In this document: positions 56,528 through 64,000 of the stretch, piece by piece
How the letters are laid out: each line of letters begins with the position of its first letter
How positions within the stretch are numbered: position 1 is the first letter of the stretch
NCBI RefSeq assembly: GCF_009910845.1
Contig: NZ_SIJB01000017.1
Location: forward strand, 1 to 64,000
Source of the DNA: Chengkuizengella marina
GTDB lineage: Bacteria > Bacillota > Bacilli > Paenibacillales > KCTC-33759
Reading direction: 5' to 3'
DNA: 64,000 bases
Made by a program: the position numbers and the translations under genes
The notes under the pieces: generated by a model
What the model saw: the letters and a program-made list of their open reading frames with translations, nothing else
Told to the model about the DNA's origin: nothing
The model's database searches: none

Positions 56528-57511
56528 TTAGTTAACTATGTCTAATAATTGTTTAATTCTCTCAGTATAAGTTTCTGTTTGTAATGTTTTCTTTATAGCA
56601 TTTGATGCCATCCTTCTTCTTTCATCTTCATGTAACAGATAATAGTCTATTTTTTCTAACAGATCATTTGGTGTAGTGTATGTGGCGATGTCATCACCTG
56701 GAATATAAACATTGATTAATTCTTCTCGAACATCGGTCAATTGAAAAGCACCACAAGCAGCGATTTCAAAAGTTCTTGCGTTCATCGATATTGCCTTAAT
56801 TCTAATATGATTTTGATTGATTTCAGGATTATTTACAGAACGATGCATATTGATAACGATTTTGGCTCCATTATAATATTTTGATGTTTCCTCAGCAGAA
56901 ACCCAATTATTTACTAGTATGTTTTCTCTAAGTCGAAAATTGCCAAGTTTATCCCAGTTCGGTCCGATAATTTTCATATTTCTTTTCACTAATTCATGTT
57001 CAATTGTATTAAAAAAAAGTAATCGATCAGGATGTGCATTTCCTATAAACAGTACATCTGTTTGATATTTAATATCTAATTCATTTTTAAAGTGAAAGAT
57101 ATCTGGATCAACTGCTAAAGGAAGAAAGTGTACATTTTGACATCCTAAAGACTTATAAAACTCAATGCATCCTTTTTCTACTGTAAAAACAAAATCATAA
57201 ATGGGAGCCATTGCTTGAGTTATATCCGTGATATACGGATCATCTAAAAGCCATACAGCTGTATAATACCCCATTTCTTTCAAAGTAGTTAAATCATTTG
57301 TCGAAACATTAAATCCACTGAAAAAAATAATTAGATTAGGTTGAAAAGTTTTAGCAACATTTAAAAGATTTTGATCAGGTAAAATACTATGAAAATATTG
57401 AATCTCTTTTTTAAAATGATGAATAATGGATGTTTCTAATATATCGTATGGGTTTCCTAATCCAGATCTAACAAATAAAATATTTGTGTTTTGTTTTGAA
57501 AAATTCATCAT
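56528..57511 (-). CDS. CgeB-family spore-surface glycosyltransferase-like protein
   Basis: 327 residues from ATG 57511 (GAGGAAG upstream; the ATG at 57523 overlaps it). CgeB architecture: GT-B-like N-terminal half with LFVRSGLGNPYDILE, WLLDDPYITD and FTVEKGCIEFYKSLG, then DVLFIGNAHPDRL and the conserved C-terminal RTFEIAACGAFQLTDVREEL. CgeB in Bacillus subtilis acts in formation of the outermost spore layer. This copy is paralogous with 58382. It is separated from it by a methyltransferase gene. Confidence 0.88.
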   Translation of the reverse strand: MMNFSKQNTNILFVRSGLGNPYDILETSIIHHFKKEIQYFHSILPDQNLLNVAKTFQPNLIIFFSGFNVSTNDLTTLKEMGYYTAVWLLDDPYITDITQAMAPIYDFVFTVEKGCIEFYKSLGCQNVHFLPLAVDPDIFHFKNELDIKYQTDVLFIGNAHPDRLLFFNTIEHELVKRNMKIIGPNWDKLGNFRLRENILVNNWVSAEETSKYYNGAKIVINMHRSVNNPEINQNHIRIKAISMNARTFEIAACGAFQLTDVREELINVYIPGDDIATYTTPNDLLEKIDYYLLHEDERRRMASNAIKKTLQTETYTERIKQLLDIVN

Positions 57512-57612
57512 AATCTTCCTCATTCCCTAGGGTATTTTATATAACATTTTAAATTTGTAAGCATAAAAGATTATCAAACACCGAATATAGAATCAATTTT
57601 CCATTGTCTAAG

Positions 57613-58290
57613 CTAATTTAGATTCTGACTGTTTTGGTAGCTTATCTGCAATTCCGCTTGATTGTTTATCATAGATACTTGGTTTTCATTGAAAAAATTT
57701 GGAAAAACCACCCCTAAACCAGTTGCAAAATTAAACTCAATGCACGGATATTTCTTCTTTAAGTCATCCCAAAGTTGATAAACTCCAAAATCAAGGTGTC
57801 TGACAACAATATCATGCAATAATATAATTCCATTTTCTGATATTTTTGGTAACCATGTATCAAAATCATGTTTGACACTTTCAAATGTGTGATAACCATC
57901 AATAAGTAGAATATCAATAGTACCATCTTCAAAAGTACTTAATGCTTCATCAAATGAATTCCTAACTAAATTAGATATATTAGGAAATTCAGTATCTGAT
58001 ATATTTTTAACTAACAGAAATATATCTTCATCGTAAAGACCTGAGTGAGCATCTCCCTTCCAATGATCAATTCCATAACATTTTGTAGGTAGGTTTTCAT
58101 CCATAACAGCTTGACAGAAACTAAAATGAGAAACTCCTAAATGAGTACCTAATTCGACTATTATTTTAGGTTTAATATATCTAGTTAAATCATATGAAAA
58201 ATTTCTGTATGGATAATATGATGATAGTGATTCTTCTGGTGATAAATATTTATCCGATAAAAATGTGGGAGAATGATATTTCCATTCCAT
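57613..58290 (-). CDS. Class I SAM methyltransferase (Methyltransf_24-like)
   Basis: 225 residues, GGAGGAAATATA site. KIIVELGTHLGVSHFSFCQAV is the SAM loop, followed by CYGIDHWKGDAH, IDILLIDGYHTFESVKHDFDTW and GIILLHDIVVR. This layout belongs to small-substrate methyltransferases often found with glycosyltransferases. Placed between two CgeB genes, it probably methylates a sugar in the glycan. Confidence 0.85.
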   Translation of the reverse strand: MEWKYHSPTFLSDKYLSPEESLSSYYPYRNFSYDLTRYIKPKIIVELGTHLGVSHFSFCQAVMDENLPTKCYGIDHWKGDAHSGLYDEDIFLLVKNISDTEFPNISNLVRNSFDEALSTFEDGTIDILLIDGYHTFESVKHDFDTWLPKISENGIILLHDIVVRHLDFGVYQLWDDLKKKYPCIEFNFATGLGVVFPNFFNENQVSMINNQAELQISYQNSQNLN

Positions 58291-58381
58291 TATATTTCCT
58301 CCATATACTTTAATAAATTTTGCAATACCATATAACTTGAAGTTTTTCTTCTTTCATCTTTTATCTCAATTTTAAAAATTA

Positions 58382-59434
58382 TTACTTATTTAAAAATAAG
58401 ATTAATTTGTCTAACATTTGTTCAATTCTTTTTGAATACGTTTCGTTTTTCAAAGTTTTCTCCATTGCTCTTGAAGCCAGTTGTTTCCTTTTTTTTGAAT
58501 AAGATAAATAATAATCAATCTTTTGTAACATTTCTCTAGCGGTAATATAAGTAGCTATATCGTAATCTGGTATATACACATTTTCTAATTCTTCTCGTAT
58601 ATCTGTAAGTTGGAATGCACCACAAGCCGCTATTTCAAATGTTCTCGGATTTAAAGATAGTGCTGGAATTTTAATCATATTGTTATGGTTGATATGACTA
58701 TTGTTAATGGAACGATGCATATTAATTACAATTTTTGCTCCATTATAATATTTTGCTGTTTCTTCAGTTGATATCCATTCGTTGATTAATACGTTTTTAC
58801 TAAGCCTCCAGTTATTAAGCTTATTCCATCCGGGGCCAATTATTTTTAAGTTTCTCTTCAATAATTCAAGATCAATTGCATTGAAATACTGTATTCTGTC
58901 TGGATGTGCATTTCCAATAAATAAAACATCTGTGTAATATTTAGATTCTAATTTTTCTCTTTGATTAAAAATTTCATTATCTACAGCTAGAGGTAGAAAG
59001 TATACATTTGCACAACCAAGAGATTTATAAAAATCTATGCATCCTTTTTCAACTGTAAATACAACATCGTAGTGAGGTGCTAAAGTTTTAGTTAAATCTG
59101 TGTAATATGGGTCATCTAAAAACCATACTGCTGTTCTAAAACCTAAATTTTTTAATAAGTTAATTTTAGGTTTATTCATGTTCCATCCATCAAAACAAAG
59201 AATAAGATCAGGGTTTATTTTATCAGCAATAGTATGAATTTGTTCATGAGGTGAAACGGTGTAAAATTGTTGTATTTCTTTTTTAAAATACTTGATGATG
59301 GATGCCTCTAAATAGTCATATGGTTTACCTTTCCCAGATTTAACGAATAAAAGTTTTAAATTCTTTTTATTTATCTCTTTATTTAAAAGATGATTGGAAT
59401 CATTCTTAAAGTAATTTCTACTTATAAACTTCAT
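58382..59434 (-). CDS. CgeB-family spore-surface glycosyltransferase-like protein (second copy)
   Basis: 350 residues, AAGGAAGGG site. Same motif order as the 56528 protein: LFVKSGKGKPYDYLE, WFLDDPYYTD, FTVEKGCIDFYKSLG, DVLFIGNAHPDRI and RTFEIAACGAFQLTDIREEL. A basic N-terminal extension of about 20 residues distinguishes it. The two copies look like an old tandem duplication that now differ throughout. Likely to build the spore surface glycan. Confidence 0.88.
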   Translation of the reverse strand: MKFISRNYFKNDSNHLLNKEINKKNLKLLFVKSGKGKPYDYLEASIIKYFKKEIQQFYTVSPHEQIHTIADKINPDLILCFDGWNMNKPKINLLKNLGFRTAVWFLDDPYYTDLTKTLAPHYDVVFTVEKGCIDFYKSLGCANVYFLPLAVDNEIFNQREKLESKYYTDVLFIGNAHPDRIQYFNAIDLELLKRNLKIIGPGWNKLNNWRLSKNVLINEWISTEETAKYYNGAKIVINMHRSINNSHINHNNMIKIPALSLNPRTFEIAACGAFQLTDIREELENVYIPDYDIATYITAREMLQKIDYYLSYSKKRKQLASRAMEKTLKNETYSKRIEQMLDKLILFLNK

Positions 59435-59650
59435 AGTAGCCCTTCCTTATTTCTTATATTATTTACAATTTCAAATCGTATCGTTTATTACAATGGAGTC
59501 AAAGCATAAAATGAATTGTTTTTTATAAACAAAAAAGTTAATTGTAGAAAATGAATAAAATTATTTATTTATTTTATATTTTAAATTGCTATTTGTTACA
59601 TTAAAAGGCAAAAATGGTTAGTTACACATTAGAAAAATAAAATGGATTTC

Positions 59651-59659
59651 CATACAATA
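59651..59659 (+). promoter_or_regulatory. Possible sporulation-type -10 upstream of the 59682 gene
   Basis: CATACAATA fits the -10 of sigma-E (CATACAAT) and sigma-K (CATAnnnTA) promoters, 22 bases before the ATG. No convincing -35 is present at the right distance. Confidence 0.3.
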
Positions 59660-59681
59660 AAAACTATGAAAGGGTGTAATT

Positions 59682-60347
59682 ATGAACGAGAGAACTATAG
59701 CATTTATTTGTTGTGTCAATAACGAAAAACATTATAGTGAGTGTAAAAATCATATTGATCGTCTGTATGTTCCGGCAGGATTCCAAATTGAACATTTTCC
59801 ACTTTATCATTGTGAAAATATAACTGTAGAATATAATAAAGCTATGAAAAGCAGTAAAGCTAAGTATAAAGTCTATATCCATCAAGATTGTTTCATATTG
59901 AATAGAACTTTCATTCCAAACTTTTTAAAGGTCTTTTTAAATAATGAACAAATTGGCATGCTTGGAATAGCTGGTGTAAAGCAATTACCACCCACGGGTA
60001 TTTGGTGGGAAGGTAAAGAACGTTTTGGAAAAGTCATTGAATATAGACAATATTATAGCTATCTTTGTTTTCAAGAAGTTAAATCACTATATGAAAATGT
60101 ACATGCAATTGACGGAGTAATCATGGTGACTCAATATGATATCAAATGGGATGAACATATTAAAGGATTTCACTTTTACGATACATCTCAATGTATTAAT
60201 TTTATCAACCAAGGGTTAAATATAGTCATCCCACGACAGCCTTTGCCTTGGACACTTCATTATATTGGTAAAAGAGAAACTGACAATCATGAATTTCATC
60301 GATTGCGTAAAAAATTTCTACATCTGTACAGAAATAATCTGAAATAA
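59682..60347 (+). CDS. StrF-domain glycosyltransferase-like protein
   Basis: 221 residues. Starts with IAFICCVNNEKHYSEC and has ENITVEYNKAMKSSKAKYKVYIHQD followed by GMLGIAGVKQLPPTG and VDGVIMVTQYDIKWDE. That pattern matches the StrF / Glyco_tranf_2_5 family, GT-A-type transferases of secondary metabolite and surface polysaccharide loci. The site is GAAAGGGTG. It faces the hypothetical protein gene at 60418 with a shared terminator between them. Confidence 0.8.
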   Translation: MNERTIAFICCVNNEKHYSECKNHIDRLYVPAGFQIEHFPLYHCENITVEYNKAMKSSKAKYKVYIHQDCFILNRTFIPNFLKVFLNNEQIGMLGIAGVKQLPPTGIWWEGKERFGKVIEYRQYYSYLCFQEVKSLYENVHAIDGVIMVTQYDIKWDEHIKGFHFYDTSQCINFINQGLNIVIPRQPLPWTLHYIGKRETDNHEFHRLRKKFLHLYRNNLK

Positions 60348-60373
60348 TTTAAACAATAATATATACTTTTAAA

Positions 60374-60403
60374 GTAGATTAACCCCTTTCGGAGTTAATC
60401 TAC
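60374..60403. terminator. Shared terminator between 59682 and 60418 genes
   Basis: Perfect ten-bp stem GTAGATTAAC / GTTAATCTAC with a CCCTTTCGGA loop, between converging genes. Confidence 0.75.
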
Positions 60404-60417
60404 ATCAAACCATATAT

Positions 60418-60915
60418 TCAATTCAATTTTGGTTTCCTATCAATACAAACCGCAGCTAACGATCGATCTGCTACAGTACTATTAGACGTTTGACCACCAG
60501 TGGGATCACCAGTATCTTCAATTCTGGCTTTAAGTTGGTAACAAATCTTACCTAGTTTAGGTGGGGTATCACAAAATGTAAAATTCGGTTGAGAATTTTG
60601 TGAAAAAGCCAATGTGACACCTAAAGCTGTTACAACATCAAATCTTAATGATAGCGCTGATGTTATTTCTGAAGCGATTGGTACACCATCTCTACAGAGA
60701 TTGTATCTTACCGTAGCAGTAGGCTCTACAGCAGCAAGCAATCTACCATCAGCTCCTTCTAACAACTCACAGACTGACCAATCAAGTTTCACATCTTTTT
60801 TTGGATCCTTCACACATACCTTTACTTCAAGAATAACTTGGTCACTTGTAGTTAAATCTCTAGGATCATCTCTAAAATCACATATTACATCTGGACCTTT
60901 TTTAAAACCTGCCAA
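60418..60915 (-). CDS. Cys-containing beta-rich protein, possible surface acceptor
   Basis: 165 residues. AAAGGAGGTAGTACA precedes TTG 60915, which I take as the start; the open frame runs 22 codons further with no site. The protein has eight scattered Cys residues (VICDF, KVCVK, SVCEL, NLCRD, FTFCD, KICYQ, AVCID and so on), many Thr/Ser and beta-strand-like segments (VILEVKVCV, LSLRFDVVTALGVTLAF). It has no signal peptide. I do not recognise the family. Base composition is slightly less AT-rich than its neighbours. Adjacent glycosyltransferases make it a candidate structural protein of the spore surface; this is inference. Confidence 0.6.
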   Translation of the reverse strand: MAGFKKGPDVICDFRDDPRDLTTSDQVILEVKVCVKDPKKDVKLDWSVCELLEGADGRLLAAVEPTATVRYNLCRDGVPIASEITSALSLRFDVVTALGVTLAFSQNSQPNFTFCDTPPKLGKICYQLKARIEDTGDPTGGQTSNSTVADRSLAAVCIDRKPKLN

Positions 60916-61068
60916 TGTACTACCTCCTTTCGACTCTAGATGATCTATCTTATTCAAAAGAGGTAACACTTGTATAGGCAAAGATAGTGTAAAATTAGAA
61001 AATAGACATTTGCATAAACAAAATACTTGTAAATCTCGAATAAAAAGAAATGCTAATTTTCATTCTAA

Positions 61069-61983
61069 TTACCAATCTTCCCTTATAATTTCACTATTAA
61101 TGGATACTCCTGCACAATATCCTTCACTTGCTGATTTAATCAAACCAGAAAATAAATTTTTTGCGTCACCTATAATATATAAACCAGGAACTTCTGATAA
61201 ACCATTTTGCTTTGTTATATAAGCACCATTTCCATCTATTTTGCAGCCTAGTTTTTCTGGGATTTTACAACTTTGAGTTTCTTTTATTCCTTCAATAAAA
61301 GCTGCAGCTCGTGAAATGATTGTTCCATTTTCCAGCTGAATTCTCTTAAGCATTCCATTGTTTGAAATGATTTGTTTGATTTTAGTCTCTTTTACTTTAA
61401 TGTTATGTCGAACTAAATCCCGTTTATTTTCCAAACTTAAATTTGCTGATCCATTCGTAAACAATATTAGATTTGGACTCCAATTGTGTACTGATCTCGT
61501 ATATTCAAAAATCCGCTCTGAATTACCAATTACTGCTAAAGGTTGATCCTTTACTTCCCATCCATCGCAATAAGGACAAGGAAAAGCACTTCTTCCATAC
61601 ACTTCACTTAAACCGATAATCCTAGGTAATTGATCTATGATCCCTGTAGCAAAAAGAATTTTCCTGCTATGATATTTTGCTCCTTTTAAAGTCTCAGTTT
61701 CAAAAAATCCTTCACTCTTGACTACATTGATTACACAATCATTTTTATGTTTCACATTTTTATATGTTGAGACTTGATCTTTTGCAATCTTTTTAAATTC
61801 CTTTGGTTTAATCCCATCTCTTGTTAAAAAACCATGAGATTCTGCGGTAACAGCATGTCTTGGTTTGTTTTCATCTATAAGCAAAATCTTTCTTTTAGAC
61901 CGTCCTAACACAAGTGCAGCACTTAATCCAGCAGGTCCACCACCAACAATCACTACATCATAAAATTCTATTTTTATATTCAT
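61069..61983 (-). CDS. Thioredoxin-reductase-like FAD/NAD(P) oxidoreductase
   Basis: About 304 residues from the second ATG (weak GGAGCG site 12 bases upstream; ATG 62001 has none). FAD motif VVIVGGGPAGLSAALVLGR, redox-active CPYCDGWE (CxxC) in the middle, an NAD(P) segment AVIGNSERIF and the C-terminal GLYIIGDAKN. Size and order fit the small group of thioredoxin reductase-like proteins with a CPYC centre. The reducing partner is unknown. No thioredoxin gene is adjacent. Confidence 0.88.
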   Translation of the reverse strand: MNIKIEFYDVVIVGGGPAGLSAALVLGRSKRKILLIDENKPRHAVTAESHGFLTRDGIKPKEFKKIAKDQVSTYKNVKHKNDCVINVVKSEGFFETETLKGAKYHSRKILFATGIIDQLPRIIGLSEVYGRSAFPCPYCDGWEVKDQPLAVIGNSERIFEYTRSVHNWSPNLILFTNGSANLSLENKRDLVRHNIKVKETKIKQIISNNGMLKRIQLENGTIISRAAAFIEGIKETQSCKIPEKLGCKIDGNGAYITKQNGLSEVPGLYIIGDAKNLFSGLIKSASEGYCAGVSINSEIIREDW

Positions 61984-62085
61984 TTGTTGACCACGCTCCA
62001 TTATGATGTCTATAGCTACATTTTTCCATTATATTCAAGTATTTCAATAATGTATGGACGTGTGTGGAGATCAATAAAAAATTCA

Positions 62086-62115
62086 AAATAAAAAAGCCAC
62101 TGCTCTCACAGTGAC
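62086..62115 (-). terminator. Terminator after the CBS gene
   Basis: Minus-strand GTCACTG / CAGTGGC hairpin (62096-62115, one mismatch) with a TGAGAG loop, then TTTTTTATTTT. Confidence 0.85.
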
Positions 62116-62129
62116 GTTTTAACTTTGAA

Positions 62130-62537
62130 TTATGTTGTTTTTAATTTTGAATTTAAATGATGTATAATATCTTTTCTTGTTACGATTCCAATAAAATGTT
62201 CAAGGTCATCAATGATAGGTACAAAATTTTGTCTAATCGTTAAATCTATTAAATCTTCAATTTCCCCCCTTACATGGATAGATTTATAACTATTATAAAG
62301 TGGGATGTCTTTTAATTTAATTTTACTGTAATTATCTATAGACTCTCCAATCATTTCGTGCATTTGCCACAGTAAATCACCCTCAGATATGGTTCCTATA
62401 TACTTCCCTTGATCATCAATAATAGGAACAGTTGCATAACGATAATGTTTCATTTTTTCAAGAACTTGTCTCATACTCCATGATTCATTTAAATAAATGA
62501 CCTCAGACTTCGGTGTAAGAAAAAAAGCTACGTTCAT
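62130..62537 (-). CDS. CBS-domain pair protein
   Basis: 135 residues from the ATG after CGAGGTGATACAATA; an in-frame ATG ten codons earlier has no site. Two CBS repeats fill the protein: the first with MKHYRYATVPIIDDQGKYIGTISEGDLL, the second with IRQNFVPIIDDLEHFIGIVTRKDII. Such small proteins bind adenine nucleotides and regulate partners. Partner not evident here. Confidence 0.9.
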   Translation of the reverse strand: MNVAFFLTPKSEVIYLNESWSMRQVLEKMKHYRYATVPIIDDQGKYIGTISEGDLLWQMHEMIGESIDNYSKIKLKDIPLYNSYKSIHVRGEIEDLIDLTIRQNFVPIIDDLEHFIGIVTRKDIIHHLNSKLKTT

Positions 62538-62777
62538 TATTGTATCACCTCGGTTTAAATACTTCATTTTCTCTTTATTAATTGTTCATGATTTTTCGAG
62601 GGAGTGAGGAATATCATGAATAAATCCATTTATTATCATAACATAAAGTGCTTTTACTTTCAGATGAATCATTTAATGAAAAGAAACTTACAGAAATTTA
62701 TCCACCTTCATAGTTTATATTATTCATATTACTGAAGTTAAATGAGTACTACGTGAAAAACAAAATAAATAATTTAA

Positions 62778-63701
62778 TTACACACTTGCTGTTTTTTTCT
62801 CAGATATTTTAACAACGTTAGTACTAGAAAGCGTAAATAGGATCAAACCACACCATATAAACATAAAACTGATCAGTTGTATTTTTGAAAACGGTTCATG
62901 ATATACAAATATAGCCAAAAGCAAACTAATTGTAGGCGCTAAGTATTGAAAAAAACCGTTTAATGACAACGAAATTCTTTGAAGCCCCTCAGCAAAAAAC
63001 AATAAAGGTAAAGCTGTTGCTACTCCCGAACATATTAATAAAATAGTTGTGGGTAGAGAAGATGTTACAAACATCCCAGTGCCTTTCCCTTCTAAACTTA
63101 GAAGATAAATCAATGCTACAGGCAATACTAAAGCTGTTTCAATAGCTAGAGAAAATAATGAATCAAGCTTAATTATTTTCTTAACTAATCCATATAATGC
63201 AAAACTAAAAGCTAAGGCAATGGATATCAATGGAATTTGTCCATGTTCGACCGTTAAGATGGCTACACCAATACCAGCAAAACACAAAGCAATAAACTGC
63301 CAATTCGACATCTTTTCTCTTAGAACAATCACTCCTAGTAATACACTAAGTAAAGGATTTATATAATAACCCAGACTTGCTTCAACCATTTGTTCATGAT
63401 TGACAGCCCAAATATATATGAACCAATTACAGCTAATAAGTATTCCTGCTATTAAAACAGGTATCATACTTTTGGGCGATTTCCAAAACATATATAATTG
63501 TTGTCTAAATGATGAAGATTTCTTAGTCAGATAAATAATCCCAACTACAAATACAAATGACCAAGCGATTCGATGCGCTAATATTTCACCTGCAGGTACA
63601 TGTTCAATCCACTTCCAGTAAATCGGAAGCAATCCCCATAATACATACGCTGCTAGAGAGTATAAAGTTCCAATAAAAAATGTATTTCTATCTGTGTTCA
63701 A
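62778..63701 (-). CDS. rarD: EamA-family transporter RarD
   Basis: 307 residues, TTG start after AGAGGGGATG. Ten membrane helices in two EamA halves. Motifs typical of RarD: LAAYVLWGLLPIYWKWIEHVPAGEILAHRI near the N-terminus, and ASLGYYINPLLSVLLGV. Members of this family are drug/metabolite transporters; RarD has been linked to chloramphenicol sensitivity in other bacteria, though its substrate is unclear. Confidence 0.92.
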   Translation of the reverse strand: MNTDRNTFFIGTLYSLAAYVLWGLLPIYWKWIEHVPAGEILAHRIAWSFVFVVGIIYLTKKSSSFRQQLYMFWKSPKSMIPVLIAGILISCNWFIYIWAVNHEQMVEASLGYYINPLLSVLLGVIVLREKMSNWQFIALCFAGIGVAILTVEHGQIPLISIALAFSFALYGLVKKIIKLDSLFSLAIETALVLPVALIYLLSLEGKGTGMFVTSSLPTTILLICSGVATALPLLFFAEGLQRISLSLNGFFQYLAPTISLLLAIFVYHEPFSKIQLISFMFIWCGLILFTLSSTNVVKISEKKTASV

Positions 63702-63917
63702 ACAAACATCCCCTCTATGATATCAATATTGAAAAAATAATACATAAATATCTCTTCCTTATGAATAATATGCTTTCATCGATTGTACATTTATTCTTAT
63801 AACATTCATTCTGACCTCTTATAAAATTATATATTATTTTGTATAACAAGGGGTATGCAAAATGTAAATGTATATTATCAAATTTGTTGATATTAGAGAT
63901 GACTTGTTTTTATTTTA

Positions 63918-64000
63918 TTAATCCCATTTAAATGTAAAACTTGCAATGATAAAGGATACTATCATCCAACCACTCAGTAACAGTGCTTCACTCCATAAAG
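63918..64000 (-). CDS. C-terminal end of a membrane protein, partial at window edge
   Basis: The last 26 codons are in frame from the right edge, ending at TAA 63918-63920. They read LWSEALLLSGWMIVSF and IIASFTFKWD, a final transmembrane helix with a short polar end. This ending resembles those of ABC-2 type permeases, but too little is present to be sure. The gene continues beyond base 64000. Confidence 0.5.
   Translation of the reverse strand, partial: LWSEALLLSGWMIVSFIIASFTFKWD

Noticed and set aside
1-64000. CRISPR array, tRNA or rRNA genes, prophage
   Set aside because: I looked for regularly spaced repeats, rRNA/tRNA signatures and phage gene sets and found none.

Overview
The window looks like chromosomal DNA from an AT-rich, endospore-forming member of the Bacillota (Bacillales). 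The evidence is strong GGAGG-type ribosome binding sites, frequent TTG/GTG starts, a two-subunit glycine decarboxylase behind a glycine riboswitch, two YheC/YheD-type ATP-grasp proteins, two CgeB-type spore-surface proteins and a good match to a sigma-K promoter. A Paenibacillaceae-like relative is my best guess, but the sequence alone does not prove it. No rRNA, tRNA, CRISPR array or complete transposon was seen. The first 21 bases look like the outer end of an IS3-type insertion sequence lying mostly outside the window.

Layout. 0-4 kb: metal and redox genes, namely a cupredoxin lipoprotein with a copper-type operator candidate, a Tat-exported Rieske lipoprotein, a glycine-rich membrane protein, and a CopB-like P-type ATPase that is cut off at its hinge motif. 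4-9.5 kb: an FAD amine oxidase, two small unknown proteins, and a PadR / HAAS-domain / DUF4173 membrane operon. 9.5-14.5 kb: a five-gene minus-strand operon holding the complete phosphoenolpyruvate to 2-aminoethylphosphonate pathway (pepM, phosphonopyruvate decarboxylase, AEP transaminase) interleaved with two YheC/YheD-like ATP-grasp genes. This is the most unusual system here. 14.6-16.2 kb: DUF421 protein and an EEP-fold phosphohydrolase.

16.3-21.4 kb: glycine cleavage system, with gcvH divergent from a tandem glycine riboswitch and gcvT-gcvPA-gcvPB. 21.4-28.7 kb: Asp23 protein, an unknown permease, pyroglutamyl peptidase, an orphan bioA, a ThDP enzyme and ferritin. 28.8-37.4 kb: ECF sigma/anti-sigma pair, MATE pump, aromatic amino acid hydroxylase, M3 peptidase and an Eis-like acetyltransferase. 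37.6-42.5 kb: an aspartate-use group (aspA, dicarboxylate/amino acid symporter, LysR regulator, Asp/Glu racemase). The racemase promoter carries three alternating half-sites. 42.7-47.5 kb: small enzymes, including a HAD protein that has lost its nucleophile.

47.7-60.9 kb is a surface-glycan cluster. It holds a GT2-TPR protein, a GT2-methyltransferase fusion behind a sigma-K-like promoter, the four dTDP-L-rhamnose genes, two paralogous GT2 proteins around a TylF-type methyltransferase, two CgeB paralogues around another methyltransferase, a StrF-type glycosyltransferase, and a Cys-containing protein that may be an acceptor. The likely output is a rhamnose-containing, methylated glycan on the spore surface. 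Together with the phosphonate operon this suggests a spore coat carrying both glycan and phosphonate decoration (inference). 61-64 kb: a thioredoxin-reductase-like flavoprotein, a CBS protein, RarD, and the last codons of a membrane protein running off the right edge.
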